Positions 36,098 to 46,372 of a stretch of DNA of 64,000 nucleotides are shown here, one piece after another (the first letter of the stretch is position 1; every line of letters starts with the position of its first letter). A program made the position numbers and the translations under genes. Source of the stretch: Nemertoderma westbladi (lineage: Eukaryota; Xenacoelomorpha; Nemertodermatida; Nemertodermatidae); the NCBI GenBank assembly GCA_032718475.1, contig JAUCBJ010004063.1, positions 1-64,000 of the forward strand, written 5' to 3'. Under the pieces are notes generated by a model. It worked only from the letters and a program-made list of their open reading frames with translations, was not told where the DNA came from and made no database searches.

Positions 36098-36376
36098 CGC
36101 CCATGTGAAGAATACCAGGATTTCACTTTTCGGTCGATTTTTTATTTGAATTTTATATATGAAGATTTTGATTTTTTTTTAATTTATCTTTATTAAGTGT
36201 TTTATAGCACTTAGTTCGGTCTTATAACCTGTACATATACTAATTCGTTTATTGTTTTGGTTAGATTCGGCCCTTCTGTAACCTGTGTTTTTGGTGAAAA
36301 CCTGGTATTCTTCACATGGGGGTAACTGCAAAGTGAAATATAACGGCAGAAAGTTTTGTATTCTTCACATGGGCCG
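36098..36376. mobile_element. MITE with CGCCCATGTGAAGAATAC termini
   Basis: CGCCCATGTGAAGAATACCA at the left is matched by inverted copies at 36303-36320 and 36358-36376. Short T runs flank both sides and may be a target duplication. The interior has TTTATTGTTTTGGTTAGATT and CTTCTGTAACCTGTG, resembling the interior of the MITE at 43897-44274, so the two may be distantly related. There is no coding capacity. Confidence 0.6.
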
Positions 36377-36715
36377 TTTTTTTTATACTTTGTTCTTATT
36401 TGTTTACACATTAAAATGTACACACTATACTTCTATCTTCCATCAGTGCGTACAATCAGGTCGCAGCGATAATGTTATTAATCTTAAGAGAGTGAAAGGC
36501 TACGCCGACAACTGACAGCGACAACGCAAAATATGAAACTTTAACCTGTGCGGTGTGCTCTTTACTCTGGTTTACTGTTTTGGTTAAAATAGCCTCCCAC
36601 TCTTCCTATCATTAATAATAATAAGTGAATTGTTGTGGGGTGAGTGACGCGGTGTATTAAATATACAATGTAAATAAGACAATATGATAATGCTCTCCAT
36701 AGCGAAAAATATCAA

Positions 36716-36803
36716 CCGGCCCTATTGGGGCTCGAACCCGGTACCTAGGTTTCAAACTTCTGGTTATCATCAGCCGGGTGAGTGTACTGAGCTACCAGAC
36801 CGG
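36716..36803 (-). tRNA. tRNA-like sequence in left arm (probably a pseudogene)
   Basis: Read on the minus strand: it starts CCGGTCTGGTAGCTCAGTAC (A box TGGTAGCTCAGT) and has CTGATGATAACCAG where an anticodon arm could lie. It then has a 20-nt stretch like a long variable region, then GGGTTCGAGCCCC (B box) and ends AGGGCCGG. The first and last seven bases pair fully, with two G-U pairs. At 88 nt it is long, like class II tRNAs. The T stem is only partly paired, so it is more likely tRNA-derived than a working tRNA. Confidence 0.45.
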
Positions 36804-36910
36804 ATGAATATTTCGCTATGGAGTGGGAGATCATATTTAGGCCAACTAATCACTCAAAGGAAAGTACAAAGTACTAAATATGATCTCCCACTCCATAGCG
36901 ACATGTTCAT

Positions 36911-36998
36911 CCGGTCTGGTAGCTCAGTACACTCACCCGGCTGATAATAACCAGAAGTTTGAAACCTAGGTACCGGGTTCAAGCCCCAATAGGGCCGG
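36911..36998 (+). tRNA. tRNA-like sequence in right arm (probably a pseudogene)
   Basis: The mirror copy of 36716-36803 on the plus strand, with two changes: GATAATAACC in the anticodon region and GGGTTCAAGCCCC in the B box. The first of these alters the possible anticodon region, and both boxes and the acceptor pairing are kept. Function is unproven. Confidence 0.45.
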
Positions 36999-37539
36999 TT
37001 GATATTTTTCGCTACGGAGAGCATTATCATATTGTCTTATTTACATTGTATATTTAATACTTCCTAGCATTAATTACCTTTAATATCGGGTGTCCGCTTT
37101 TGTTGTCGGCGAAGCATTACACCCTTACTGTACTCTTTAAGAGTGATGTAAGTGTTATGGGAAGGGCAGCGAATATCCAACAATGACAGCAAGGATATAA
37201 ATATATATAACCCTACTTACATGTGGACTGTAAAAATATTTTTTAAACCATATGCAGCTGCTCTTCTCAGAACTCATTATTTTGAAGTTACCACGAAATC
37301 CCAAGGCTTTTTAATGTAACGAATCATTATTTTTCTCATTACCATTGTCTCAGCGTAGGAATAGCATTTAGTAATCAAAACTTGAAAGAAAAAACAACAT
37401 CTTTTGCCTTTACCTGTGCAAAATGTAGTACTTTTAATTAATTACAGTAGGTATGCTTACATTGCTGGAAATGATAATATTTATTGTTACTAGTAATTTT
37501 ATTGCATTTAATTGACAATATATAAACTTAACACAAATA

Positions 37540-38075
37540 CACACCTTACACCCACCTCAGACCCACAACACACCCACCCCATCCCACAATCACCCCTCCC
37601 ATTACCCACCCCATACACACCAACCCCACCCCAAACCCACCCCACCCATTACCTACCACACACCCACCCCACCCATTACCTAGCACACACCCACCCCACC
37701 CATTACCTACCACACACCCACCCCACCCATTACCTACCACACACCCACCCCACACCACAGCCGACACACACCCACCTCACAAACCCGACACCCACCCCAC
37801 ACCCACCCCACCCATTACCTACCACACACCCACCCCACCCATTACCTACCACACAACCACCCCACACCACAGCCGACACACACCCACCTCACAAACCCGA
37901 CACCCACCCCACACCCACCCCACCCCCACATCATCCCACACTCACCCCACCCCACCCCACAGCCGACCCACACCCAACCCCCACCCACACCCACCACATC
38001 CCACACCCACCCCATCCCACACCCACACCCACCACATCCCACACCCACACCCAACCCCCACCCACACCCACCCAC
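37540..38075. repeat. C/A-only minisatellite, strand-asymmetric
   Basis: About 535 bp are almost free of G on the plus strand. Blocks such as CACCCACCCCACCCATTACC (27-bp units) and CACACCACAGCCGACACACA, CCCACCTCACAAACCCGAC recur twice in order. A Pro/His/Thr-rich plus frame and Gly/Val/Trp-rich minus frames are open across it only because G-less DNA lacks most stops. A short relative, CACACCCACACCCACCC, is at 48222-48245. The stretch 38076-38529 is unassigned apart from a TGACGTCA site at about 38297. Confidence 0.85.
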
Positions 38076-38972
38076 CTATACGGGTTAACTATGGATTCTG
38101 TGGACAAGCTCACAACCAAGGGATCTGTGGACGTACTTCTTTATTAAATATCTAGAGAACTATCCAATGAAAATCCTTCAAATTTTCAAATTAGCTTCCT
38201 AATAAGTAATGGGAAATGTTTGCTTTTCAAAATTTAAAATTTTTCCAATATTTCAAAAATCATTTTTTTACATTCACTGTGCGGACATTGCTTTTGGTGA
38301 CGTCATAATTATGTGTGTTGTGCCTGAGTGTGTTTAGTGATGTCCACAAACCCCAACTGGGGTCAAGACACATACGAAAATTAATGTCCACAGTCCACAA
38401 CTAGTGTAACACATACAGTATATGGGAAAGGAAACTGAAATGCTTTGTTTTTATGCAACTTCATGGATATGATTCTAGTAATTGGATTACTTGGCCAGGT
38501 CAGTACAGTACAAAGAGATAGTGTTCTTCTACACTCGTGAATAATTATTGTAAAAGTTAATATTTCCCTATTAGTTACCTAAGGACTACTTGTGGTACAA
38601 GTTTCCATAGTTTACTCATTTACTATAACAATGGGTTTTCACTTAGTCGATAGCGATAGCGCTGAACAATTCCCCCTGTATCAATGCGTACAAGTTAGCA
38701 TGTAGCAATTTGTTTTGAAAATACTTGCAGTCTCAAGAAATATACCGTAATACTGCCATCACTGCTCAAAATATTCTTTTTTTCTGCGGGAAGACTAATT
38801 AATTGTAGGTTGTATATAAATACAAATAGAGTGGCGCACAACAATTAATGATATAACTCTTATCATTCAATTATATTAATTATGAATTTTATGCTTTAAA
38901 ATTATTTGGACCCTTCTACAGTACGTATTGTAAGAGCAATAGACGCTAAGAATAGGCCTTATATAATAATTT

Positions 38973-39660
38973 AACGAAAACACACCGTTCTAAATACTGT
39001 CCCTTGCGCACATCTGGGGACATTAGTTTTTGTATTGTTTTTTCTGCAGACCATACGGTATGTAGTTGCAATGGACATTAAGAAATTTTTTATATATTGA
39101 CGAAAACACACCGTTCTAAATACTGTCCCTTGCGCACATCTGGGGACATTAGTTTTTGTATTGTTTTTTCTGCAGACCATACGGTATGTAGTTGCAATGG
39201 ACATTAAGAAATGTTTTTATATATTGACGAAAACACACCGTTCTAAATACTGTCCCTTGCGCACATCTGGGGACATTAGTTTTTGTATTGTTTTTTCTGC
39301 AGACCATACGGTATGTAGTTGCAATGGACATTAAGAAATGTTTTTATATATTGACGAAAACACACCGTTCTAAATACTGTCCCTTGCGCACATCTGGGGA
39401 CATTAGTTTTTGTATTGTTTTTTCTGCAGACCATACGGTATGTAGTTGCAATGGACATTAAGAAATGTTTTTATATATTGACGAAAACACACCGTTCTAA
39501 ATACTGTCCCTTGCGCACATCTGGGGACATTAGTTTTTTAGTGCTGGGAGTATTATATTAGGTCCTACGTATAGTTGCAATGAATGTTAAGAATATTTAA
39601 TATATTAGCAAAAACATACCATTGAAAATACTTCCTTTACGCACATCTGGGGACATTGGT
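38973..39660. repeat. 127-bp tandem repeat inside the left arm
   Basis: Units begin ACGAAAACACACCGTTCTAA and contain GCGCACATCTGGGGACATTA and TGCAGACCATACGGTATGTA. Four copies are nearly identical; the last is followed by a diverged one (CATACCATTGAAAATAC). Inverted copies are at 41085-41440. The 60- to 77-codon minus frames here are copies of each other and are artefacts. Confidence 0.93.
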
Positions 39661-39728
39661 TTTTGTATAGGTGAGATAGGCTCTACGTGAACCATGTCCT
39701 GGAATATAGTGTCGTCATTCAGGTCCCT

Positions 39729-39746
39729 GCCCCCCCCCCCCCCCCA
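39729..39746. repeat. Poly-C tract
   Basis: About 18 C residues after GGTCCCTGC. Confidence 0.85.
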
Positions 39747-39887
39747 GGGTTTTTTCTAAATATGTTAGGGAAATTTATAAATGAAAATAGCGATTTATAA
39801 ATTTTTATACTTGTTTAGAAATTGGTCACATAGAGACTAACCAATTCGCGCGGGAAGGTTTTAAACTTTACATGCATTTAACTCAGA

Positions 39888-40237
39888 ATATTATTTCTCA
39901 TTTTTTCCTTCACTCAAAACCTATCTACACCGTCATTTTTTAATGAATTCGTTTGAAATTTTCAGTGAATGGTCTTGACATATTCACATATTGGCCATTG
40001 ATCAGAAGACTAATGTTAACTAAAAAAATGAAAAAATATTAACTAAATGTGTTTTATTTTTGGCCGATATTTTCAGATTATCGGCTCAAAACATAACTTA
40101 CGCTGGAAATTTCAAAATTCTGTCTATTAAGTTTTATTGGTTAATGTCAAGACCATTCACTGAAAATTTCAAACGAATTGATTAAGAAATGGCGGAGTAG
40201 ATCGATTTTGAATGAAGGAAAAAATGAGAAATAATAT
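39888..40237. mobile_element. 350-bp inverted-repeat MITE nested in the foldback element
   Basis: Arms 39888-39981 and 40144-40237 (94 bp each) are inverted and align without gaps. The outer end is ATATTATTTCTCATTTTTTC and the inner end AATGGTCTTGACAT. The 162-bp loop is AT-rich without a gene. Its right end directly abuts the LINE fragment at 40241. Confidence 0.8.
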
Positions 40238-40240
40238 CAT

Positions 40241-41035
40241 ATGCACACTGCACAGTTTCTACTAAATAAAGTGGAGAGGGCTGCTAAGGAGGTTGGATTG
40301 CATATAAATGCTAGCAAGACCGAATTCATGACCTTTAATGTTGATGGAAACTTGACAACCATTGATAATAATCAACTAAGGAAGGTCGATGACTTCCAGT
40401 ACCTTGGATCATGGATAGAGTAGCAAAAAGGACATACAAGTTAGGAAAGCAAAGGCTTGGGTAGCTCTATCAAAAATGGATACCATTTGGAAATCAGATC
40501 TCCCCAGGCACCTTAAGACTAAGTTCTTTCGAGCCACAGTGGAAAGTGTATTTTTATACGGGGGTAAGACCTGGACACTGACTAAATCACTTGAACAACG
40601 AATTGATGGTTGCTACACAAGACTACTAAGGGCAGCCCTAAACATCAGCTGGAGACAACACATGACAAATGCCGAGCTTTATGGTACAATACCACCTGTA
40701 TCATCCACCCTCCGTGAACGCAGATTAAGATTCAGTGGGCACTGCTGGCGAAGTAAAGACGAGGTCATACCAGATCTACTTTTCTGGCAACCAACTCATG
40801 GAAAGCGTAGTCGTGGACGACCGGCCATAACATATATAGATCAACTTGAAAGGGATACTGAACTTGGGAGAAACGAAATTGCGACAACTAACTATGGAGA
40901 ATCGGGAAGCCTGGAAGGATCTCATTTCCACTGTCCGAGTTCACTCGACCTAGTAGTAGTTGGAGAATCGGGAATCCTGGAAGGATCTCATTTCCACTGT
41001 CGGAGTTCGCCCGACCTAGTAGTAGTAGTAGTAGT
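40241..41035 (+). pseudogene. LINE 3' fragment (end of RT and C-terminal region)
   Basis: The plus-strand frame 40241-40423 (AAKEVGLHINASKTEFMTFN ... VDDFQYLGSWI) runs, after a shift, into 40476-41010. The second part contains WKSDLPRHLKTKFFRATVES, YGGKTWTLTKSLEQRIDGCY, YGTIPPVSSTLRERRLRFSG and HGKRSRGRPAITYID. This is the thumb and C-terminal region downstream of a LINE RT. In another frame the true C-terminus reads NREAWKDLISTVRVHST with its TAG stop starting the tail. The last 59 bp before the tail are duplicated. The same family as 8720-12826, on the opposite strand. Confidence 0.85.
41015..41034 (+). repeat. (TAG)n tail of the LINE fragment
   Basis: CCTAGTAGTAGTAGTAGTAA ends the LINE fragment, next to resumed foldback-arm sequence (CATTCATTGCTACTATACG). 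Confidence 0.8.
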
Positions 41036-42119
41036 AACATTCATTGCTACTATACGTAGGGCCTATTATAATACTCCCAGCACTACAAAAACTAATGTCC
41101 CCAGATGTGCGCAAGGGACAGTATTTAGAACAGTGCGTTTTCGTCAATATATAAAAACATTTCTTAATGTCCATTGCAACTACATACCGTATGGTCTGCA
41201 GAAAAAACAATACAAAAACTAATGTCCCCAGATGTGCGCAAGGGACAGTATTTGGAACGGTGTGTTCTCGTTAATTTATTATATATTCTTAACGTCCATT
41301 GCAACTACCTACATAAGTAGAACGTAGGGTATAATATAATACTCTCTGCACTACAAAACCAATGTCCCCAGATGTGCGCAAGGTACAACACTATTTAGAA
41401 TGGGTGTGTTTTCGTTAATTTATTATAATGTCTATTTCCACTACAGTACGTAGAAGGGTCTAAAAAATTAAAGCTATAAAATTCATGATATAATTAATAT
41501 AATTGAATGATGTGAATGTATTTTGAATGATAAGAGTTATATCATATATCGTTGTGCTCCACCTTATTTGTATTTATTTTAAACATTAATTTAATTAGTG
41601 CCCCCGCAGAAAAAAAGTAGCAGTGGCCGTATTACGATATTTGTCCATATATTTTTTAAAAATTTTCTACTTGCTTGTATGCATAGTGCATGCGGGATTG
41701 TTTAGCACTATCGACTAAGTGAAAATCCATTGTTATAGTAACTGAGGAAAGTTGCACCACAAGGGGTGCTTAGGTAACTCATAAGGAAATATTAACTTTT
41801 ACAATTATTCACGAGTGTATAAAAACAATAAAAAAACGTTATCTAGGGATTGCCTGAGCTGCATTGTCTCAAAGACAGACCTGACTAACTAATCCATAAA
41901 TAATTGAACATAACTCATAATATACTTAATTTCAACCACAAACCGGGGTCGTTAAAAAATAAGCTCACACATACCGGCAAACCACTCGAAACGCTAACGT
42001 GCTCTTTTTCGTCCAAAGTGCTAACTGTTCCAGACGCATGCAAATCAACTATACACCTAACTAACAAATTCTCTGGAAGGTCGCTAGAGTACAAGGGTGG
42101 TAAAGACTACACATATACC

Positions 42120-42275
42120 ATAGCCCTAACTGCATTGTCTATTAATGTTGTGCTAACTGCAAACCTGAACAGTATTACTATACACCTAACTGCAAGGTCT
42201 AATTAATGTTGTGCTAACTGCAAACCCGTACAGCATTATTATACACCTAACTGCATGGTTTATTCATGTTGTAGG
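42120..42275. repeat. 75-bp tandem duplication
   Basis: CACCTAACTGCA, then (T/A)TTAATGTTGTGCTAACTGC and AGTATTACTATACACC repeat about two and a half times. A poly-G run is at 42309-42326. Nothing else is recognised between 41822 and 42560. Confidence 0.7.
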
Positions 42276-42559
42276 CCTACTAACTAAGTGTTTAACCCAA
42301 TTAAACCCGGGGGGGGGGGGGGGGGGTCAATATGACCCCTCCCATGGTTTTTTTATTACAATTCTGAAACAAACGCAGTTGGGAATCTGAAATTTTATGA
42401 CTTTTCCTAAAAATCTATTGTCTTCCTAGTAGTGGAAAGCGTTTTCAAAAATATTGGGTGGTTTTCGAGTTATAGCACCATTTTTTAACCCTACTTTTGG
42501 CACTTTTTTTAGACGTTTTTTGGAAATTACATTTCATTAAATATTAATTGTAACATCTC

Positions 42560-43345
42560 TATTTATGATTTACACCGGTTTTTTGGTGTGAGCAATTGGA
42601 TGGAATTCATATAAATTGATTTAGAAATTTCAAACTTGTTTTTTTCTGCGGGTGCTAAATTTTGGTGCCAGCACCAAATTTTGAAATATGTCAATTTTGT
42701 AAATTTATTGTTTGAAACTTGTTTTTTACGCAATTGGGGTTTTTTGGAGTTCTGGTTTCGATGAAATATATACGAGTTGCACTAAGCGTATCAAACTTGT
42801 ATTTTTCGGTGCTGTGTGCAAATTTTGGTGCTAGCACGAAATTTTGAAAATCCATATAATAGATAAAATTGCGTGTGACAATTTATTTCTTGCATTTTAG
42901 AGGTTTATGGCTATTCTGAATTCAATGGAATATATAATTATCGCACTAGACATCTCAAACTTGTATTTTTCGGAAGTGGGTGCAAAATGTGGTGCTAGCA
43001 CCAAATTTTGAAAACCATCAAATATATCAATTGATTGTGTCATCTTGTTTCTTGCGTTATACGGGTTTGTTAGGGTTCTGAATTCAATGGAATCAGTAAA
43101 AATTTCATAAGAGTTTTCAAACTTGTATTTTTCGCCGGTGGGTGAAAATTGTTGTGCCAGCACCAAATTTTGTAAAATGAGTAAATTGATCAGTAGATAG
43201 TATCATCTTGTTTCTTGCGTTATACGGGTTTATGAGGGTCCTGAATACGATGGAATCAATAAAAACAGCACTGGACATCGCAAACTTGTACTTTTTGGTG
43301 ATGGGTACGAAATTTGGTGCTAGCACCAAAATTTGCCAAATTACG
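42560..43345. repeat. Diverged ~165-bp satellite-like repeat with GGTGCTAGCACC palindromes
   Basis: Five diverged copies, each with AAACTTGTATTTTTCGG, GTGGGTGCAAAATTTGG and the palindrome GGTGCTAGCACC(AAATTTTG). Copies centre near 42675, 42830, 42990, 43155 and 43320. A CATCTTGTTTCTTGCGTTAT block and GGGTTCTGAATTCAATGGAA lie between palindromes. The frames read from it are short and not genes. Confidence 0.8.
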
Positions 43346-43896
43346 CCGAAAAATACAAGTTGTAATGATCTGGCATATTTGAAAAGTATTCCATTAGAAT
43401 CAGCGCCCTAGAAAACCTGAAAATGTGAATTCATTGCATCGTATAAGTGAATTAAAAATTTTGTGTTCTAACTGAAAAGTGCTGGTTACTTGTTTTTTTC
43501 ATTTTTTTCCTACGCATAGAGGACTAAACAGCCATTTATGGTAATCATATCATTTTAATTATTTTCCAATGTATTTTGCGCCCCAGAAAACCTGTATTGA
43601 AAAACAATTAGCCGAAAAATGTAACTTTCAAATTTTGTGAAAATTGTGCACTACTTGTAATTTTGGTGCTGCAATATTACCACCCCAGTACATTTTTTCG
43701 AAAATTTTTTTTTCGGTCGGATCCAGACTAGTGATACCTACGTACAAACAAAAACTCAATATTTGTAGATTTAAAAATGTAAAAATGTAAAATGTAAGAT
43801 GTAAAAATCATGATTTTTTTTTAATAAAAAAAATCAGATTTTTTTTATTTATATCAGATTTATTTGATTTAAATCAGTTTTTTTTTCATTTAAATC

Positions 43897-44274
43897 GGGT
43901 GACAAAAAAGCAAAGACCCAAATAACAAAGACCTGTATGAAACACATGTGTTAACTTTCGTTTATTGTTTTGGTTCCCCAAACACGCCTCTGTAACCTGC
44001 TCCTTTACTAACCTGCTCCTGTAAATGGCAATGGGACCTAACACTGGCAATGGGACCTAATCCCCTTTAGGGCGTAACGCGACTTTATATCTTTGTTTTG
44101 TACAGGTGCCAAAGAGCGTTAGGTTACATTGCATTTAAAGGAGCAGGTTAGTAAAGGAGCATGTTACAGAGGCTTGTTGGGGGAACCAAAACAATAAACG
44201 AAAGTTAACACATGTTTCAAAGATTATGCAGGTCTTTATTATTTAGGTCTTTGGTCTTTGTTTTGTAGTCACCC
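43897..44274. mobile_element. Mutator-type MITE, 378 bp, with 9-bp duplication
   Basis: ATTTAAATC at 43888-43896 and 44275-44283 flanks the element directly. The ends are inverted (GGGTGAC.ACAAA / TTTTGTAGTCACCC). The long arms continue as GTGTTAACTTTCGTTTATTG, TTTTGGTTCCCCAA and CTGTAACCTGCTCCTTTACT on the left and their complements on the right, about 120-150 bp each. Long arms plus a 9-bp target duplication are typical of Mutator-like elements. There is no ORF. The target lies in the GATTTAAATC repeats, so the apparent duplication could partly be host repeat. Confidence 0.72.
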
Positions 44275-44370
44275 ATTTAAATCACTTTTTTCTTATTTGA
44301 ATCAGATTTTTTTATTTAAATCAGATTTTATATTTAAACAATCGGAAGACTTCTGGCTTCATCAATGCAC

Positions 44371-44771
44371 TAATGTTTAAAAAAAACCGAAAAACCGGGA
44401 TCCCAGCGAAATATCGAATCCCGATTCCGACTTTTTTGAAACGGGATCCCGAAGTTTAAATGGTTAAATAAATTTGTTGAACATCTAAAAAAAGTTCCAG
44501 CAGAACGGAAATGTTTTGATTATATCTAACTTTTATTTCAGTAAACCATCCAGTAATCAATTATAAGATAATTTTAATATAACTTTATCTTACTAATATT
44601 TCATAAGTGTAAAATAAAGTGAGTGTTACTGAAAACCTGCCTCATATACTATTAACTTTGATGAATTTAATCCAAAATTGCAATACCGATCCCGTAAAAC
44701 GGGATCTCGAGAGGAATAATCCCGGTCCCGATCCCGGAAATCCCGAAAAGTCTGAATTCGAATATAAACTA
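44371..44771. mobile_element. Non-autonomous DNA element with GGGATCCCG termini, copy 2
   Basis: A diverged copy of 21005-21432, in the same orientation: CCAGCAGAACGGAAATGTTT, TTTCAGTAAACCATCCAGTA and AACTTTATCTTACTAATATT are shared in order. The ends (TAATGTTTAAAA / AATATAAACTA) have decayed relative to copy 1. Confidence 0.75.
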
Positions 44772-45066
44772 AATAAACAACAAACTGAATAGAACTCTAA
44801 AGTACAACTTAATTAATGGGCCTGTGAATACTGTATGGTATTGGAAATGCGAGATGATACTGTATTTTCATGTAAATATTTAGGTAATTTGAATCATTTA
44901 TTAATAATCAGTAATGCAATGTTTATCCTGGCCTTAAAGCATGATTGATAAAATTCATGATTTTAAAAAAATCAAAACTATCCGATTTTTTTTTATTTTT
45001 ATATGTGATTTAAATCATGATTTAAATCAATGATTTAAATCAAATGATTTAATTCAAACAACCCTG

Positions 45067-45880
45067 CATGGGTGATAGGGAGTTATGGCGGCGCAATTTT
45101 GTCGACAAGCCGGCACAGCATTTTTAAAAATGCAGCTGCAATGCAGCATGCCGATCCTAGCTAGTTGGCATTCGGGATACCTGATTTTTCATTTATCCAA
45201 AAAACTTGTCAAAGATTACAGTAGTGACGATATGAAACTTGGTTTTGAAAATTTCAGATCAGTTTATAGGTCTATTTATTGCAAGGGAATGTTATATTAA
45301 ATTTGGTAATGGATCATCATTTTACAGTAACGGATTCAACTCAAAACTTGGGAAAAAGACTCCTGGGAAAATTCTAAGAGATACAGAATATCAAAATTGC
45401 CGTAGCTCCTATATAACAATTCAAGGATATTCATTTGAATCAGTGCAATGAGATGAGTCATATTTCAGTTAATGATGCAACTAATGCTTCATATTTTTCA
45501 TCAAATTTATTATTATACAGTATATCTTGTGTTTTATCAGTGTCCACGATATATTAGTTAGGTGCGGCTCCAATTCTTGGACTGTGTTAATTTATTTTCC
45601 CCCGGCACTTTAGAATTATCCGGATTGGTTTTGAAACGTTGCTTTAATATGAGAATTTCACTATGACTCCTTTCATTATCTTTTCATAAGATCAAAATTT
45701 CTAAAATGATCACATAATTAACATTTTTATATTTAATTTCTCGTACGCGGATAAAATTCACTCAAGGGAATTATTTATGTGGGTTTAAGTTACTCTGAGC
45801 AGCCTATCATTATAGTGAATTATAATTGTTTGGAATTTTAACAATTGTTAATTATTAATCTGACGCATATTATATTTATT
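45067..45880. other. Unassigned intron sequence
   Basis: Two short frames (from 45085 and 45239) have a slightly balanced composition but no recognisable motif or splice context. I do not call a gene. Confidence 0.4.
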
Positions 45881-46372
45881 GTTTCACTAACTAATTTCAC
45901 AAATTTACAACCCAAATTAAATTTGCCACAGTTTGAGTTTGTGTTTTATGTATTTTATTATATCTCAACAATAGACGAAACGAGGAAATATTCTAATAAC
46001 CATTGTCTATCTATGTGTAAGTTTTCCATTTCACCATTCTTATTCGTTTCAGTCTGGGAATAAATTTCGGTTTGCCTATGTTTCATTAGACTAGTTGTCA
46101 ATGTCCAGGTAAGAAACCATTAGGTTTCCATGACAATACAAAATTATCGGGTTAGGACTTTGTATAAAGTACTTTCAAAAAAAAGTATAAGTTAGGACTT
46201 TAGCGCTCCCGGAGTTTATGCAAACGGTTTTATTTTTGTGTTCGATGTGAAATTGGTTATTTGCGAAACGAAGGGGTATTCGCAATCAATATTCGGCGAG
46301 TTAGCGTATTAGGGTATTTTCGGTCTTACAATCATTTAGCACTTAGTACAAATTGAATATAAGTGTAATTGA
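45880..46372. repeat. Diverged direct duplication, copy A
   Basis: Shares with 47160-47630, in the same order, GTTTCACTAA..TTTCACAAATTTA, GTCCAGGTAAGAAACCATTA, TTATCGGGTTAGGACTTTGT, TTCGCGAAACG-like sequence and GCGAGTTAGCGTATTAGGGT. Identity looks like 75-80%. The copies are 1.28 kb apart. Confidence 0.75.

Larger units (their letters stand above)
36654..37060. mobile_element. Foldback element, 187-bp arms, each arm carrying a tRNA-like sequence
   Basis: Positions 36654-36840 and 36874-37060 are inverted repeats of each other, base for base without gaps (coordinates sum to 73714), with only about five mismatches and a 33-nt loop. The outer ends read GTATTAAATATACAATGTAA. Each arm includes an 88-nt tRNA-like block with polymerase III A- and B-box motifs. 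The arms are so similar that the element is young or under gene conversion. The transcript would form one long hairpin. It sits in intron 1 of the coiled-coil gene. Confidence 0.9.
38530..41821. mobile_element. 3.3-kb foldback-like element with tandem-repeat arms
   Basis: The outer ends are inverted: ACACTCGTGAATAATTATTG at 38531 and its complement ending near 41819. The arms continue through AATGGTTTTCACTTAGTCGA-like sequence and the CACATCTGGGGACATTAG repeat. The left arm has four and a half copies of a 127-bp unit, the right arm little more than one. Long inverted arms made of tandem subrepeats are characteristic of Foldback-type elements. The centre has been invaded by a smaller inverted repeat (39888-40237) and a LINE fragment. 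No clean target duplication is visible. Confidence 0.7.
43780..45066. mobile_element. Composite element with GATTTAAATC termini, containing two nested elements
   Basis: The right end has TGATTTAAATCATGATTTAA, then ATCAATGATTTAAATCAAAT, then TTCAAACAACCCTG. The left side has AATCAGATTTATTTGATTTA and related inverted copies. Repeated GATTTAAATCA termini ending in CAGGGTTG are common in hAT-type non-autonomous elements, so that assignment is likely but not proven; the left border is uncertain. Elements at 43897-44274 and 44371-44771 are inserted inside. Confidence 0.5.

Noticed and set aside
37512-38147. Pro/His/Thr-rich 211-codon frame
   Set aside because: DNA without G on this strand has almost no stop codons; composition explains the frame.
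45085-45451. Small genes from the two overlapping 70-codon frames
   Set aside because: No homology, no splice context; located in a transposon-rich intron.
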